Positions 32,401 through 45,122 of a stretch of 52,609 nt of DNA are shown piece after piece. The notes under the pieces were generated by a model. That model was not told the origin of the DNA, ran no database searches, and saw only the letters and a program-made list of their open reading frames with translations. The DNA comes from Condylostoma magnum (Eukaryota; Ciliophora; Heterotrichea; Heterotrichida; Condylostomatidae). The position numbers and the translations under genes are program-made. The first letter of the stretch is position 1; the number at the start of each line of letters is the position of its first letter. The DNA is taken from contig CAKKTI010000105.1 of NCBI GenBank assembly GCA_920105805.1, positions 3,601 through 56,209 of the forward strand. Reading direction: 5' to 3'.

Positions 32401-35400
32401 AAATTCACAATTTGACTATTATGAATCATTATAACTACATCCCCTCTAATAACAAGATCTCTAGAAGAATTTAACTAAAGTTATACAGCAATACTACATT
32501 CTGGGAACTACGATGCAAGATTTCATAAATAGCCTAGCTTCTACCTAGTTAATTCAGAGTTAATATCAGTTATCCCTTTAGAGAAGTAAAAGACAGTGAA
32601 AACGGTAAAACTTTAGCAGACTTGAATATAAAACTACATGAAAACTTGAACATTAATAGTAGATTGGTTAATATTCCACAGCAATTGCTTACAGATATAG
32701 ATAGACAATTGATTCCTAGGATGTAAGAAATTTGTTAAAGATGGTTTTCACTATACTCAGAGGAAGGAGTAATGAGCTCTGATTAACTAGCACAGTTTAT
32801 CAATTCCTGTACCGGAGAGTACTTAAGAGGATCTGATAAAAAGGTACGAGACATCTTTGTGAAGTATGATTACTAACATGAAGGACAAATGAGTCTATAA
32901 GGCTTTACTTAATACATTAACGATATTGCATGCGACCGTCCTGGGCAACTATGAGGATATCTTCATGCTCATAATTACAGAAATGATTTAAAAAATTGAA
33001 TGGATCTGGAAAATGATAGTAATGTAAGCATAGACGCAATTCCTGGGCATATACTATCTATGGATGAAGATAACTTTTAACTGATTTTTAGCACTCTTAG
33101 TATCCCAGAACTAGCAAAAGATGCATGGGATTTAGTAGTAAAATTACCTACAAACCCTAAAATATACGAGAATATCTTTAGCTTAGATACTTCTTGGGAG
33201 AATTTGTTTGATTTGAATTAAGTGCATAAAATGCTGTATACATTGTAGATCATTGAATTCATTATGGAAAATCCTCCTGAGTTAGACTAAAGTGAGCTAG
33301 ATAATAGGAAAATATGGAAAAAGGAGTTCTTAGAGCGGGGTGGCTATCAGAGAATATATGAAACAATCCTTTAATTCACAGATATATAAGACTCATTCTA
33401 CAAAAATTGTTTGGCATCTCTCCTAAGACTACAAGGATTATTTATACTCGCTGCCTTTTCAGCAGCTGAGCCAGATATTGTAGAAGTAGTTGCTTTGGTC
33501 AGAAAGTAATCAAAAGTAGAGGAAAACGATATTCCTAGTAGCGACATGGAGATTACCCCTCAGAAGAATAAAGGAAATGATGATGAAACTGAACCTGAAA
33601 TAGAGGGAGGATTCAAGAATTAAGATATCTATTTCGATATAACAGAAGAAACTAATGATAAGTAAGCTAGGAACCCTGGGCTAAATGAGCTAGTTAATGA
33701 AATAATGGATATCAGTATAGCTAATAACATTCTTCAAAGCACTAATTTTGACACTCTTACGCAGCAGCTAATAAATCTGATATCACTGACTTTGCAACTT
33801 CCTGATTATGAGAATGAGAATCGCTATATAATAGATTACTCTCTAGAACTTTGGGTAAGCTGCCTTTTACACAAAAATGACCTCATAGAAATTATATACA
33901 ACTTAAAGGAAGGACAAGGTGCAGAGGAATTTATAGTTAAAGGTCTTACTTATCCGAAATCCCAATTAGTAAGAAAAACCTTTGAGTCAACTTTGACACA
34001 AATCTGTGATAAGATCAAGTCTGACAGTAACCCTCCGCTTTCATTCTTCCTAAGACTATTGATAAATGCTATGCCTAGTGGTTATATAGACCCCAAAGAG
34101 AACGAATATGCGGAATTCTTCTAATTAATTTGTAATTTAGTAGAAAAAGATATAACCAATCCTAGTGTTGGCTATGAAAATTTAATAGAGAAGCTAATGG
34201 ACTAAATTCTCCAACATCCCTTTACTGAATCGAGAAATCAATACAAAGCTGATAAAGTTCTAACCGGATTGCTGATCCTAGCAGAGAAAATATTCTTCAA
34301 TTTTTACAACTTAAAGCAAAAAGCAATTGACAAAGATTTTGCTAAAGTAGCATTCTAACATTTACTGTTTCCTCCGTAAAAGGACTATTCAGACTAAGAA
34401 TACAATCCACTAGAAGTATAAGAACTCAGTATAAAAGAACCCCCAAAATGCAAAACTAGATAAAGCCGACAGAAAGCTTACAAATTAATAGAAACATTGT
34501 CCTTTGCATGTGAACCAATTTTTAAGGATGTGATTTCTGGGCTGAATTCCATAAAAGATTAAATAAAACCTTAGATATCCTGGATTTATTCCCCTTCTAC
34601 TGACTGTCGATCAAGTTACGGCTATGCAGGAATTGTAAACTTGGGCTGTATTTGCTATATGAATTCCATGCTGTAATAATTCTACATGATTCCACCATTC
34701 CGTTATGCTGTAATGAAAATCGAGGATAACAAAGAGCCTACAAATCTTGCATATTTAAGAGGTGAGGAAGTTGATACAAGTGTAAAGGGCTATGATATTG
34801 ATGACAATATCTTACATTAATTGTAAAGAATGTTTTCTTATTTAGAACTCACTGATAGATAAGCTTATGATCCCTAACAATGGTGTATTGCTTTCAAGGA
34901 TGGGGCGGGTAATCCTGTAAACGTGAATGAGTAGTAAGATGCTTAAGAGTTTATTAACGTTTTTGCTGTGAAATTTGAGAATTTTAGTAAAGGAACACCA
35001 TATGAAGAATTATTCCCAAGTTTCTTTGTAGGAAAAACAGTTTGCTTAAATACCTGCTCTAATTGTAATAATACACGCTAAAATTAAGAAGATTTTATAA
35101 GTATTTCCCTAGAAGTAAAGCATCATAAGAACATTTACGAAAGTTTGACTAAATTTATCAGTGGAGACATAATAAATGACTATAAATGTGAAAGTTGTAA
35201 CTAATAAGGAGATTTGATTAGAAAAACATACCTAGACTCTCTTCCCAATGTACTTATTGTGCATTTATAGAGAATTGTATTTGATTTTGATACATTTAGA
35301 AACTAAAAGATCAATTCAAGGCTAGAGTTTCCCTAAGAGTTAAATTTAGAGCCTTATACAATAGATGCAGTTAAAAGACAAGAGGAAGGTCTCGGGCAGT

Positions 35401-38027
35401 TAGAAAATACGGAAGATTATGAGTATGAATTAGTAGGGGTTAACATTCATACAGGAACTGCGGAGTAAGGTCATTATTATTCTTTCATTAAGAACAGGGA
35501 TTCTGAAGGAAGAATTGATTCCAGTAAATGGTTCAGATTCAATGACTCAATTATAACTCCATTTGATGCAAATGATATTGAAGATGAGTGTTTCGGAGGA
35601 GAAAATGATGATTTTGGAGTATCTGGAGCTTAAAATAACAATATGGGGTCTGTAGCACCTTTTTATAAGGATTCTTAAGATAAAACAAGAAACGCTTATA
35701 TGCTGGTTTACTAAAAGAAAATCACAAAGCCTATAAAACTGTTTAATATAACCGAGGATGGTTAAAAGTAGGAAGAATTTGTAGACTTTTACGACATTTA
35801 ACCTTGAATTCCTAAAAACAATTTTCAAGAAGTTTTAAAAGACAATGAAATCTTTATGTTTGAGAGAAACATATATGCCTCTGAATTCTTTAACTTCTAT
35901 ACATCATGTATACAAAATGCATAATTCTAAAATGTTGACTTGAGTTTGCCTGCTGTTAAATTCACAACAGATATAGTGGCTCATGCTTATAATAATCTAA
36001 TGCTCCCTAATCTTACTAAAGTACTAACTGAATTCTTTAAGTAATTCCCAGAATCATGCGAGTAATTATTTAAAGACTATCTACAAGAAAACTTATAAAC
36101 AGTAAACGAAATTCTATTCAAATGCAGTGAATTTTAAACTAGACTCAACTTAACTAACATGTTTTTAGCCGGAATTTAATAATTAGCTGAGAAAGACTGG
36201 TCTTAGACGTCAATAGCTTACCAGTTTATGGAAAACTTAATTGATAACTTCTGGGAAAATTGTGCAGCACATTGAACTAGATTCGAGCAATTTTGGCAAT
36301 TTTTATATAAGTTTTATAGTTCCTCTCCTGTATATTTAGAACACTTGATACAAAGAGATGCAGTAACTAATTTTGTAGACTTTTTCCTAGGCAGTAAGTC
36401 TCCTTTAATGAAACAAGGAGAAAGCAGAAAGGAATTAGGCACTAAGTAATGGCCTCCTAAATTCAACCCTTTAATTTAACTCTTAGGGTTATTAGTAAAA
36501 TCTGCAAGCTAAGGAGATTTCTAGCTCTCTGAAAACGCCTTAAAATGCTTTAATTCAACTGAGTTTTATGAAAAAGCTTTAAAGAATAATTATGATGGTG
36601 AATCTTTAAGTATTCTAATATGCTACTTTAGTCAGGGAAACTTTGAGTTATCGAAAATAATTGCAGGACATATTCTCTAAGGCTTATCAGAATCTGAGTT
36701 TGAGGATGCTTCTAATTTCTACATAATAATTGAGAATTTCTTATTGATTAAAGACGAGTTTTGCTAGTATAGAATAGAATGGATTATGGGGATCCCAGTT
36801 CCAATTAAATTCACCTAAAATAATGTAGAAGCCCTAACTAAATTTGGGAATTAAGTGATTAGGAACATTGATGACGACGTTATTCAATACAACAGTACTC
36901 TCAGCTTTGGTAATGCAATCTATTCAACTGTTGATCCTGTTTTAGCCTTAATCTGGAGGAATAGACGACGATATGACTTCAATACACTTCTCAGTATAAA
37001 GCACTTACTAACAATCGCATTGCAAAGCAAAGATTTTCTCAAATACCTTTCACTTTTACCTCCAATAACGTACTAATTTATACAATATCCCGACTGGATT
37101 GAAGACTTCTTAAGAAACTATATGACATATAACACTTCTTCCTTTACAACCACATCCCTCATCTCATCCACCACTACTAAGCAGGAAAACTAAGAAACTT
37201 TGGACAAAGTAAAGCAATTGTACGAGGAGTACAAAAAAGCTATGATTCACCCTGAGTTTTGCTATATAATCGGCCAAACCTTACGCCAATAAACAATCTT
37301 CCAGGAGAAAAAGGGGGATATTACTCTATCCATCAAAACTTATATGACAAAACACGGCCCAAGCGACCCCAATGGAAGCACTAACAACTCTTTGCCTAGT
37401 AAACGTCTAAGAAACGAAGTATATCGCTCAGGCCCTACTAATAACTCTTTAACAATGATAGGTACCAACAATCTTATACCAGTAAACCCAAACAACTACT
37501 TCCATGAGCCTGAAAATGAATCAATGCTTCCCTTCTAAGCAGAGACTATCATGAGATTTGAACTCAGTAACACTTCCTCACGTGTTGCAAAGGTAATGCT
37601 TAAATTCAACGGTAATGGCCCTTCTAACTTCATCAGGCCTGTTAGTGAGATAAGTTGTGAAATGACTGGGTATTCTAATAGGGATATTACAAGAATAATG
37701 AAAATTAATCCAGATGCCGACTGGCTAGATTATCAGTTTGAATGGGCTGTTGAGGACTCCGCATTTGCGTAAGTTGATTTACAGGATGATTTTCAAGATT
37801 TTATGGATGTTGATAATGAGTTTCCTGATTTAATACCTGCTACTGGGGAGAAGTCTTGTCCGGAATGCACGCTTCATAACCCAATTTTAGCTATTTCTTG
37901 TGAGATTTGTGGGCATATTTTTTAGGTAATTATTAGGTAAAATGAATTGTAGAAATTAGTTATTGAAGTAGTTAAGAATCAGATTTATTTAGGCCCTGTG
38001 AACGTATAATAGAAATCCTTGCTTTGA
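29430..38027 (+). CDS. Very large ubiquitin-specific protease (USP9X/USP34-like)
   Basis: Predicted 2,865 residues with no visible intron. It should remove ubiquitin from proteins. Near residues 145-300 are two Tudor/chromo-barrel-like segments (IGDRVDAI, later VDALDQEQCW, and GWSFTYDEWISRM with a TGA Trp). A long helical-repeat middle follows. The catalytic USP domain starts near residue 1,730: the Cys box is GIVNLGCICYMNSMLQQF with the nucleophile at about residue 1,742, the zinc ribbon is NTCSNCN...YKCESCN, and the His box is EQGHYYSFIKNR with His at about 2,015. The Cys box has Cys-Ile where most USPs have Asn-Thr, so the oxyanion Asn is replaced. A RanBP2-type zinc finger (CPECTLHN...CEICG) sits near residue 2,810. 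Gln codons are mostly TAA/TAG. The stop is the first of two adjacent TGA codons. Confidence 0.9.
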
Positions 38028-38128
38028 TGACCAACGGTCATCATTTCTAAGTCCTATTGCTGTATGTTTATTTCTATAATATAACTATATTTTAATCGGC
38101 TAAATACAGCTAATAATCTAACAATAAA

Positions 38129-40228
<2,100 letters not shown>

Positions 40229-40300
40229 TTTATAAGGTTTTAATTTTACAGGTATATAGTTTTCTTTGTTAATATAGTTAAGTGTATTAGATATTTAAAT

Positions 40301-41389
40301 ATGAATAAAAAACTTAAATATAAGAGAGTGTTGATATCTTATGAAAAGCAATGAAATAGTTTAGAGGAATTAAGAAACATTGCATAAGAGTGTTTTCCTG
40401 GATTAGATATTGAAAAATGCAAGTTTTTTTATTTGAGTTCTGCTAAAGATTATCTAATTCCAATAGTAACTCAAGGATAATACAATAATAAGCAAGGTCT
40501 TGATACAATAGAGATTATTGAGGATCATGAGCCTGAATGCTAAGCTCTTTACTTTCCAACATAAAAATTCTAAGAAATATATGGGTAAATTAACTATCTG
40601 GCAAGTTGACCTATGAGTTTATAACTTTACAACACTAATACTCATTCACTCACAGTCAAATCTACATCAATAATTCCAGAAAAATGCATCCCAATACCAA
40701 ATAATAGATTAGTATTGATCTCTAGCTTCGAGGCATATGAAAGTGCATGTTGACTAATGGATTTAAATAACTTTTAAATTACCCTCTTACCAAATTTATA
40801 AGAAATTCATCATTATGCTGGGATTTGTTACTTCTAGAATCAAGTTTTTGTAATTGGAGGAGATACTAATAATTATATATCGAAATCAGTGGAATCCCTT
40901 TGTATAGGAAGTAATTGGGTTTTTAATGGATAGCTTAATATTCCAAGAAAAAGTTCCTAGGTTGCAGTGAGCTCCACAGTTTTTGTGATAGGAGGAAATG
41001 ATGGAGTAAACGTACTGGATTCTATAGAAAAACTTAACGAATCTACTTGAGAACTTCTGTAAGTAAAATCACCTTATCCCTGCACTAATTCCTTTAGTTG
41101 TTGTATAGATGATGAGTGGCTTCTAATAGCAGGAGGGTTTAACAGACAGCAGTAGTAATATTATAAGCATGTAAGAGTTTTAAATACTACTACAGGAGAA
41201 ATACAAGAGAAATAAGATATTCCAATTACAGAAAATGTTATTAATACTTGTACTCACACAAAAATAGGAGATTTTGTATTTTTCTGTATGTAAGACTAAG
41301 TAAATGATTCTAATAGTTTTGTTTAGTATGATATAAATCAAGATACTTGGCAGGTTTTAGTAACAAGATCCTTTGAAAGTTTATTTTAG
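40301..41389 (+). CDS. Kelch-repeat protein
   Basis: Predicted 362 residues. At least three Kelch units are visible by their hydrophobic-Gly-Gly cores followed by a Trp about 20-25 residues later: QVFVIGGDTNN...NWVFNGQLNIPR, TVFVIGGNDGV...STWELLQV, and EWLLIAGGFNR. Such repeats fold into a beta-propeller for protein binding. Trp codons include TGA. The N-terminal 90 residues are unrecognised. The end is placed at TAG after SFESLF. Reading on to TGA at 41461 would add 24 residues, but would overlap the B-box gene whose ATG lies 17 bases after the TAG. Confidence 0.8.
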
Positions 41390-41405
41390 GTAGATTATAC
41401 AAAAA

Positions 41406-42086
41406 ATGGAAAAGATACAGTGTCGATAGCACCATCAAGGTGCAGCCTTCTTGTGCTATGAGTGTTGTGCTGGTATATGTGAAGCATGTATATTTGATAC
41501 GTGCAAAAATCATTAAAAATATTAATTTAATAGAAAAGATCTGAACGAATTCCACGCATTAAAATTAAAACAAGCATTTGACATTTGCTAGGAAAATGCA
41601 TAAAAGAAATTAAAGTAAGCTTAATAACTTAATTATTATATGCAAATTAATCAATAAGATCTGTAAAGATTTAATTCGCTTATTTAATAGTATATCCAAA
41701 TGCTATCAAATCATATATAATAGATTGGTTATTAGCATTAAATGATAAGAATAGAATATAATAAGACATCTACTTATATCTAGTAATTGTGCTGTAATAT
41801 ACAAAAAGAATAGTAGGTACTATCTAATTTACAGCAGTCACTTTCAACAACATCTAATATTAAAGAACTAAGACACTATGAGTGATAATTAAAAGCCAAT
41901 ACTTAAAATTTCCAAACTAATAAAAATCAATTTCATCAAATATTACAAGCAGCCTAATCTCCAAAACTATCAGTAATACAACTTCTCTAATCTTAAATAA
42001 TTGAAATTTTAAATACACAGCCAAACCCACATTTACACGATCTTCAATCAATAGCAAGTGCAATAACAGATCAGATTATAAATTAG
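41406..42086 (+). CDS. B-box zinc finger plus coiled-coil protein
   Basis: Predicted 226 residues. The N-terminus is a B-box: MEKIQCRQHHQG, then FLCYECC, ICEAC and a Cys-His ending (DTCKNHQ), giving the C-x2-H...C-x2-C...C-x2-C...H ligand pattern. A long Gln/Asn/Leu-rich coiled coil follows, as in TRIM-type proteins, but there is no RING domain before it. It may act as an oligomeric adaptor. Gln is very frequent and mostly TAA/TAG. The stop is set at TAG near 42086; later TAA codons are possible. It starts 16 bases after the Kelch stop on the same strand and converges on the CCT-motif gene with 67 bases between. Confidence 0.7.
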
Positions 42087-42153
42087 TATAATATATTATA
42101 ACTCTATTAACAAACTATACAACCAATATAAAAAATATCAAACATTTACTAAT

Positions 42154-42621
42154 TCACTCAGCTTGTTTGCTGGAACTAACAAACTTTCCTCTAACTCGAG
42201 GCTTCAATTTTGCTATATTACTACGTCCCTTAAATTTCCGGCTAACGTTAACCTTTTTGTGGTATAGTCTTCGCTTGGCCTTGTATTTACGAATCTTTTC
42301 GGCTCGTATATGAGGAGGATAACAACCAATCTAAGGTGCTTCATCGATATCCTCATTTAAAGTATCAACAGTAGCCAAAGATTCAAGACTATCGACCTTA
42401 GGAATGCCTTATTTTTGACGAAACAGAAAGGAAGAAATGCAAAATTCTAAGTGTTAAGTTCGCTTTTATTCCTCTGCTAACTCATTGCACAGATAGGCAA
42501 ACTTTTAGCGCTCATGCTCCAGTTCTTACTGCAGCTTTATGAGGAGTTCAGCATTGTTTTATTCGACTTCCCAATGTATCGGGATTGGGGCACTAACAAA
42601 CTCTTTTTACTCGTCTGCCAT
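42154..42621 (-). CDS. CCT-motif protein
   Basis: Predicted 155 residues. Residues 30-60 are a short Glu/Gln-rich helix (NNAELLIKLQQELEHERQK). Near residues 105-150 is a full CCT motif as in CONSTANS and TOC1: EKIRKYKAKRRLYHKK, then VSRKFKGRSNIAKLKPRVRG and a final KFV. The motif is basic and in plants mediates nuclear import and binding to NF-Y or DNA. It is also found in protists, where its role is not known. A transcriptional role here is inference. There is no B-box in this protein, though the adjacent convergent gene carries one; in plants both occur together in CONSTANS. The stop is TGA. Confidence 0.82.
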
Positions 42622-42734
42622 TTTAAAATTATTGGCTAGTATATTACAAGTGCTTTAATAACTTGTAGTGAGTTATGAAATTAGGTTTGGGAGGGAAAAT
42701 TTTTAAGACTTTTTTTAAGTTTAGGAAAGGTTTT

Positions 42735-42856
42735 TTGTTACTCCGTTTTCGGCCCAGAAGATGTGCATCTCCTGGTTCCTATGGAGTGTTGATTTTCCAT
42801 AGCTCTGACACTCGAACTGAAAATAAGTCCGAGTGTGGCAGCTATGGTAACATTTT
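42735..42856. ncRNA. Putative structured RNA, family unassigned
   Basis: A locally GC-richer stretch in a 750-base gene-free region. It holds CCG-TTTT-CGG (42743-42752), CCAGAAGAT/ATCTCCTGG (42754-42775, one mismatch), CTATGGA/TCCATAG (42779-42802), and a long hairpin: CCATAGCT (42797-42804) with AGCTATGG (42840-42847), enclosing ACACTCG (42808-42814) with CGAGTGT (42830-42836). The third and fourth stems share bases and cannot both form. A T5 run follows at 42853-42857, as a Pol III terminator would. Drawn on the plus strand, but the orientation is not certain. It does not match U1, U2, U4-U6, U3, SRP, RNase P or tRNA by the landmarks I can check. A short coding frame here, 42675-42872, has no family. 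Confidence 0.45.
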
Positions 42857-42857
42857 T

Positions 42858-43371
42858 ATAATAAATTATTAATTAAATTGGGCCAAGCTTTAAAGAAAAG
42901 TTTAAAGTTAATTGATATTTGAAAGTTTTGTTGCATTGGTAGTTGATATAGTAAGTAAATATTGTTTTATTGTGTAAGAAATGCCAAATATTTTCTTGTA
43001 TATATTTTAAAGGTGGGATTTATAGAGTTACTTTGTTTGAATAACTTAGTGTATTTAAAATATATAAAGTATTGGTACATGGATTATTTCCTAAAATTAT
43101 GACTTAGATATGCAATAGACTCCCTGATAAATGACTATCTCCTGTTAATATACGAAATACTGTTTATGATTGCCTTTTACGTAAAACATAAAACAATCAT
43201 CAAATTAATTTACTCATTTTAATTTCCTTAGGGAATTATGAAACACTCTCAAATACATGCATTTCATATGATTTATAAACATTACTTTCAACTTACAATA
43301 TAAATTTCCGACAATAAAGGGAATTTTATTATCCTTCAAATTGCATTTTTAGCCACACAAAATATAAAAAT
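42858..43371. other. Spacer without a recognised gene
   Basis: AT-rich sequence upstream of the aldehyde dehydrogenase. It likely contains its promoter. I see no coding frame or RNA-like stem on either strand. Confidence 0.4.
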
Positions 43372-44898
43372 ATGTTTAAATTCCTATCAAGAAGGTTTTC
43401 CCAAGGCGAGCACAAACTTCTATTTAAAGATCAATGGAAACTAAGCCAATCAACAACAAAGTACGAGGTGCTAAACCCAGCAACTTAAGAAGTAATAGGA
43501 ACAGTCCCGGAGGTAACTTAAACTGAATTCAATGAAATAGTCTAAGCCTCAAAAGAAGCCTAGAAAGAATGGGGATAAGTTCCAGTCCTCCAGCGAGTCC
43601 GTGTGCTTTCAAACTACTTATCCTTACTAAAACAGAATTCGAAGGAAATAGAAGAGTTAGTGACACTAGAAAATGGTAAAACATTAGCCGACTCAAAGGG
43701 TGAAATGTCTAGAGCTACTGAGATGATAGAATTTATGCAATCTGCCAGTCAGCTCGTCAAGGGAGATACCTTAAACAATGTATCGCGATGCGTTGATATT
43801 CAGACCTATAAGTACCCAATAGGTGTGACAGCCTCTATCACAGCTTTTAACTTCCCAGTTATGCTTCCAGCTTGGACTCTTTCTGCAGCTTTAGTGTGTG
43901 GAAACAGTTAAATATTAAAACCAAGTGAAAAAACACCTTCAGCACCTGAATTGTTGGTAGACCTGGGGCTTTAAGCTGGTTTCCCTCCAGGATTGCTATC
44001 AATTGTTCATGGCTACTAGGATGTAGTTGATAAAATAGTTGAGCACCCTGATATTGCTGCTATTGGTTTTATTGGGTCTAATAGAGCTGGCGAGTATATT
44101 TATACAAAAGGCTCTTAATCTGGGAAAAGGGTTATTAGTAACATGGGGGCAAAAAACCATATGGTTTTAATGCCTGATGCTGATAGAAAGGATGCTACTA
44201 ATGCTATTATTGGAGCTGCTTTTGGGGCTGCGGGCTAAAGATGCATGGCTATTTCTGTAGTTGTAGCTGTCGGAGATTCTAAGGAGTGGATTTAAGATAT
44301 TGTTGAAGGGGCAAAAACTTTAAAAACTGGGCCTGGAATAGGAGAAAATGTTGATGTATGCCCGCTAATTACTTAATAAGCTAAAGAGAGAGTTGAGCAA
44401 TTAATTTAATCTGGGGTTGATCAAGGAGCGGAATTATTATTAGATGGAAGAGGAGTTTAAGTGCAAGGTTATGAAAATGGTAACTTTGTAGGACCCACTA
44501 TTTTCAGAAGGGTCAGTGTTGATAATGAAATATACAAATAGGAAATATTTGGACCTGTTCTTTGCATTATTGAGGTAGATACTTTTGAGGAAGCAATGAA
44601 TATTGTTAATTCAAATGAGTATGGAAATGGTGTCTCTATTTTCACGTAAAATGGCTCTTATGCTAGAGCTTTATAAGAAGAAACTGAGGTTGGATAGATT
44701 GGAATTAATGTTCCTATTCCTGTACCACTCTCACCTTTTACTTTTACTGGATCAAAAAAATCATGTTGGGGAGGATAAAGGCTAAATGGAACTAACGTTT
44801 TTGACTTTTTCTAAAAGACAAAAACTATTACAGCAAGATGGAAATTACCAAGTGATGCCTCAACTAAATTGAGCACAGCTTTTCCAATTAATAAGTGA
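43372..44898 (+). CDS. ALDH6A1: Methylmalonate-semialdehyde dehydrogenase (ALDH6 family), mitochondrial
   Basis: Predicted 508 residues. It converts methylmalonate and malonate semialdehydes to propionyl- and acetyl-CoA in valine and pyrimidine catabolism. [12 protein letters not shown] is a mitochondrial presequence. Blocks are [51 protein letters not shown], the NAD-binding [29 protein letters not shown] and the catalytic AAGQRCMAIS with Cys at about residue 291. [15 protein letters not shown] is diagnostic for this CoA-acylating subfamily rather than ordinary aldehyde dehydrogenases. The end ([10 protein letters not shown], then [10 protein letters not shown]) also matches. The stop is TGA. 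The Gln in the catalytic loop is TAA. Confidence 0.94.
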
Positions 44899-45122
44899 GA
44901 ATAGGTTATTTAGCTTTTAATTAACTATGTGTTTTAAAGTTTATGTATAAGTTGTTGGAAGTTTATTAAATATATTATGTAATCATGGAAAATCCTTAAT
45001 AATATATAATAAATTAGATCAAGTACTTTATATAATATTAGAAATAGACTGTATGGTTTCTTTAAGTTAGTTTTAATAATATTAACCACAGTTTAAAAAA
45101 TCCAAATGATACGAATAACTAA

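Noticed and set aside
42675-42872. A 65-codon plus-strand frame over the stem-loop region
   Set aside because: No family resemblance. The paired stems explain the local base composition better than coding does.
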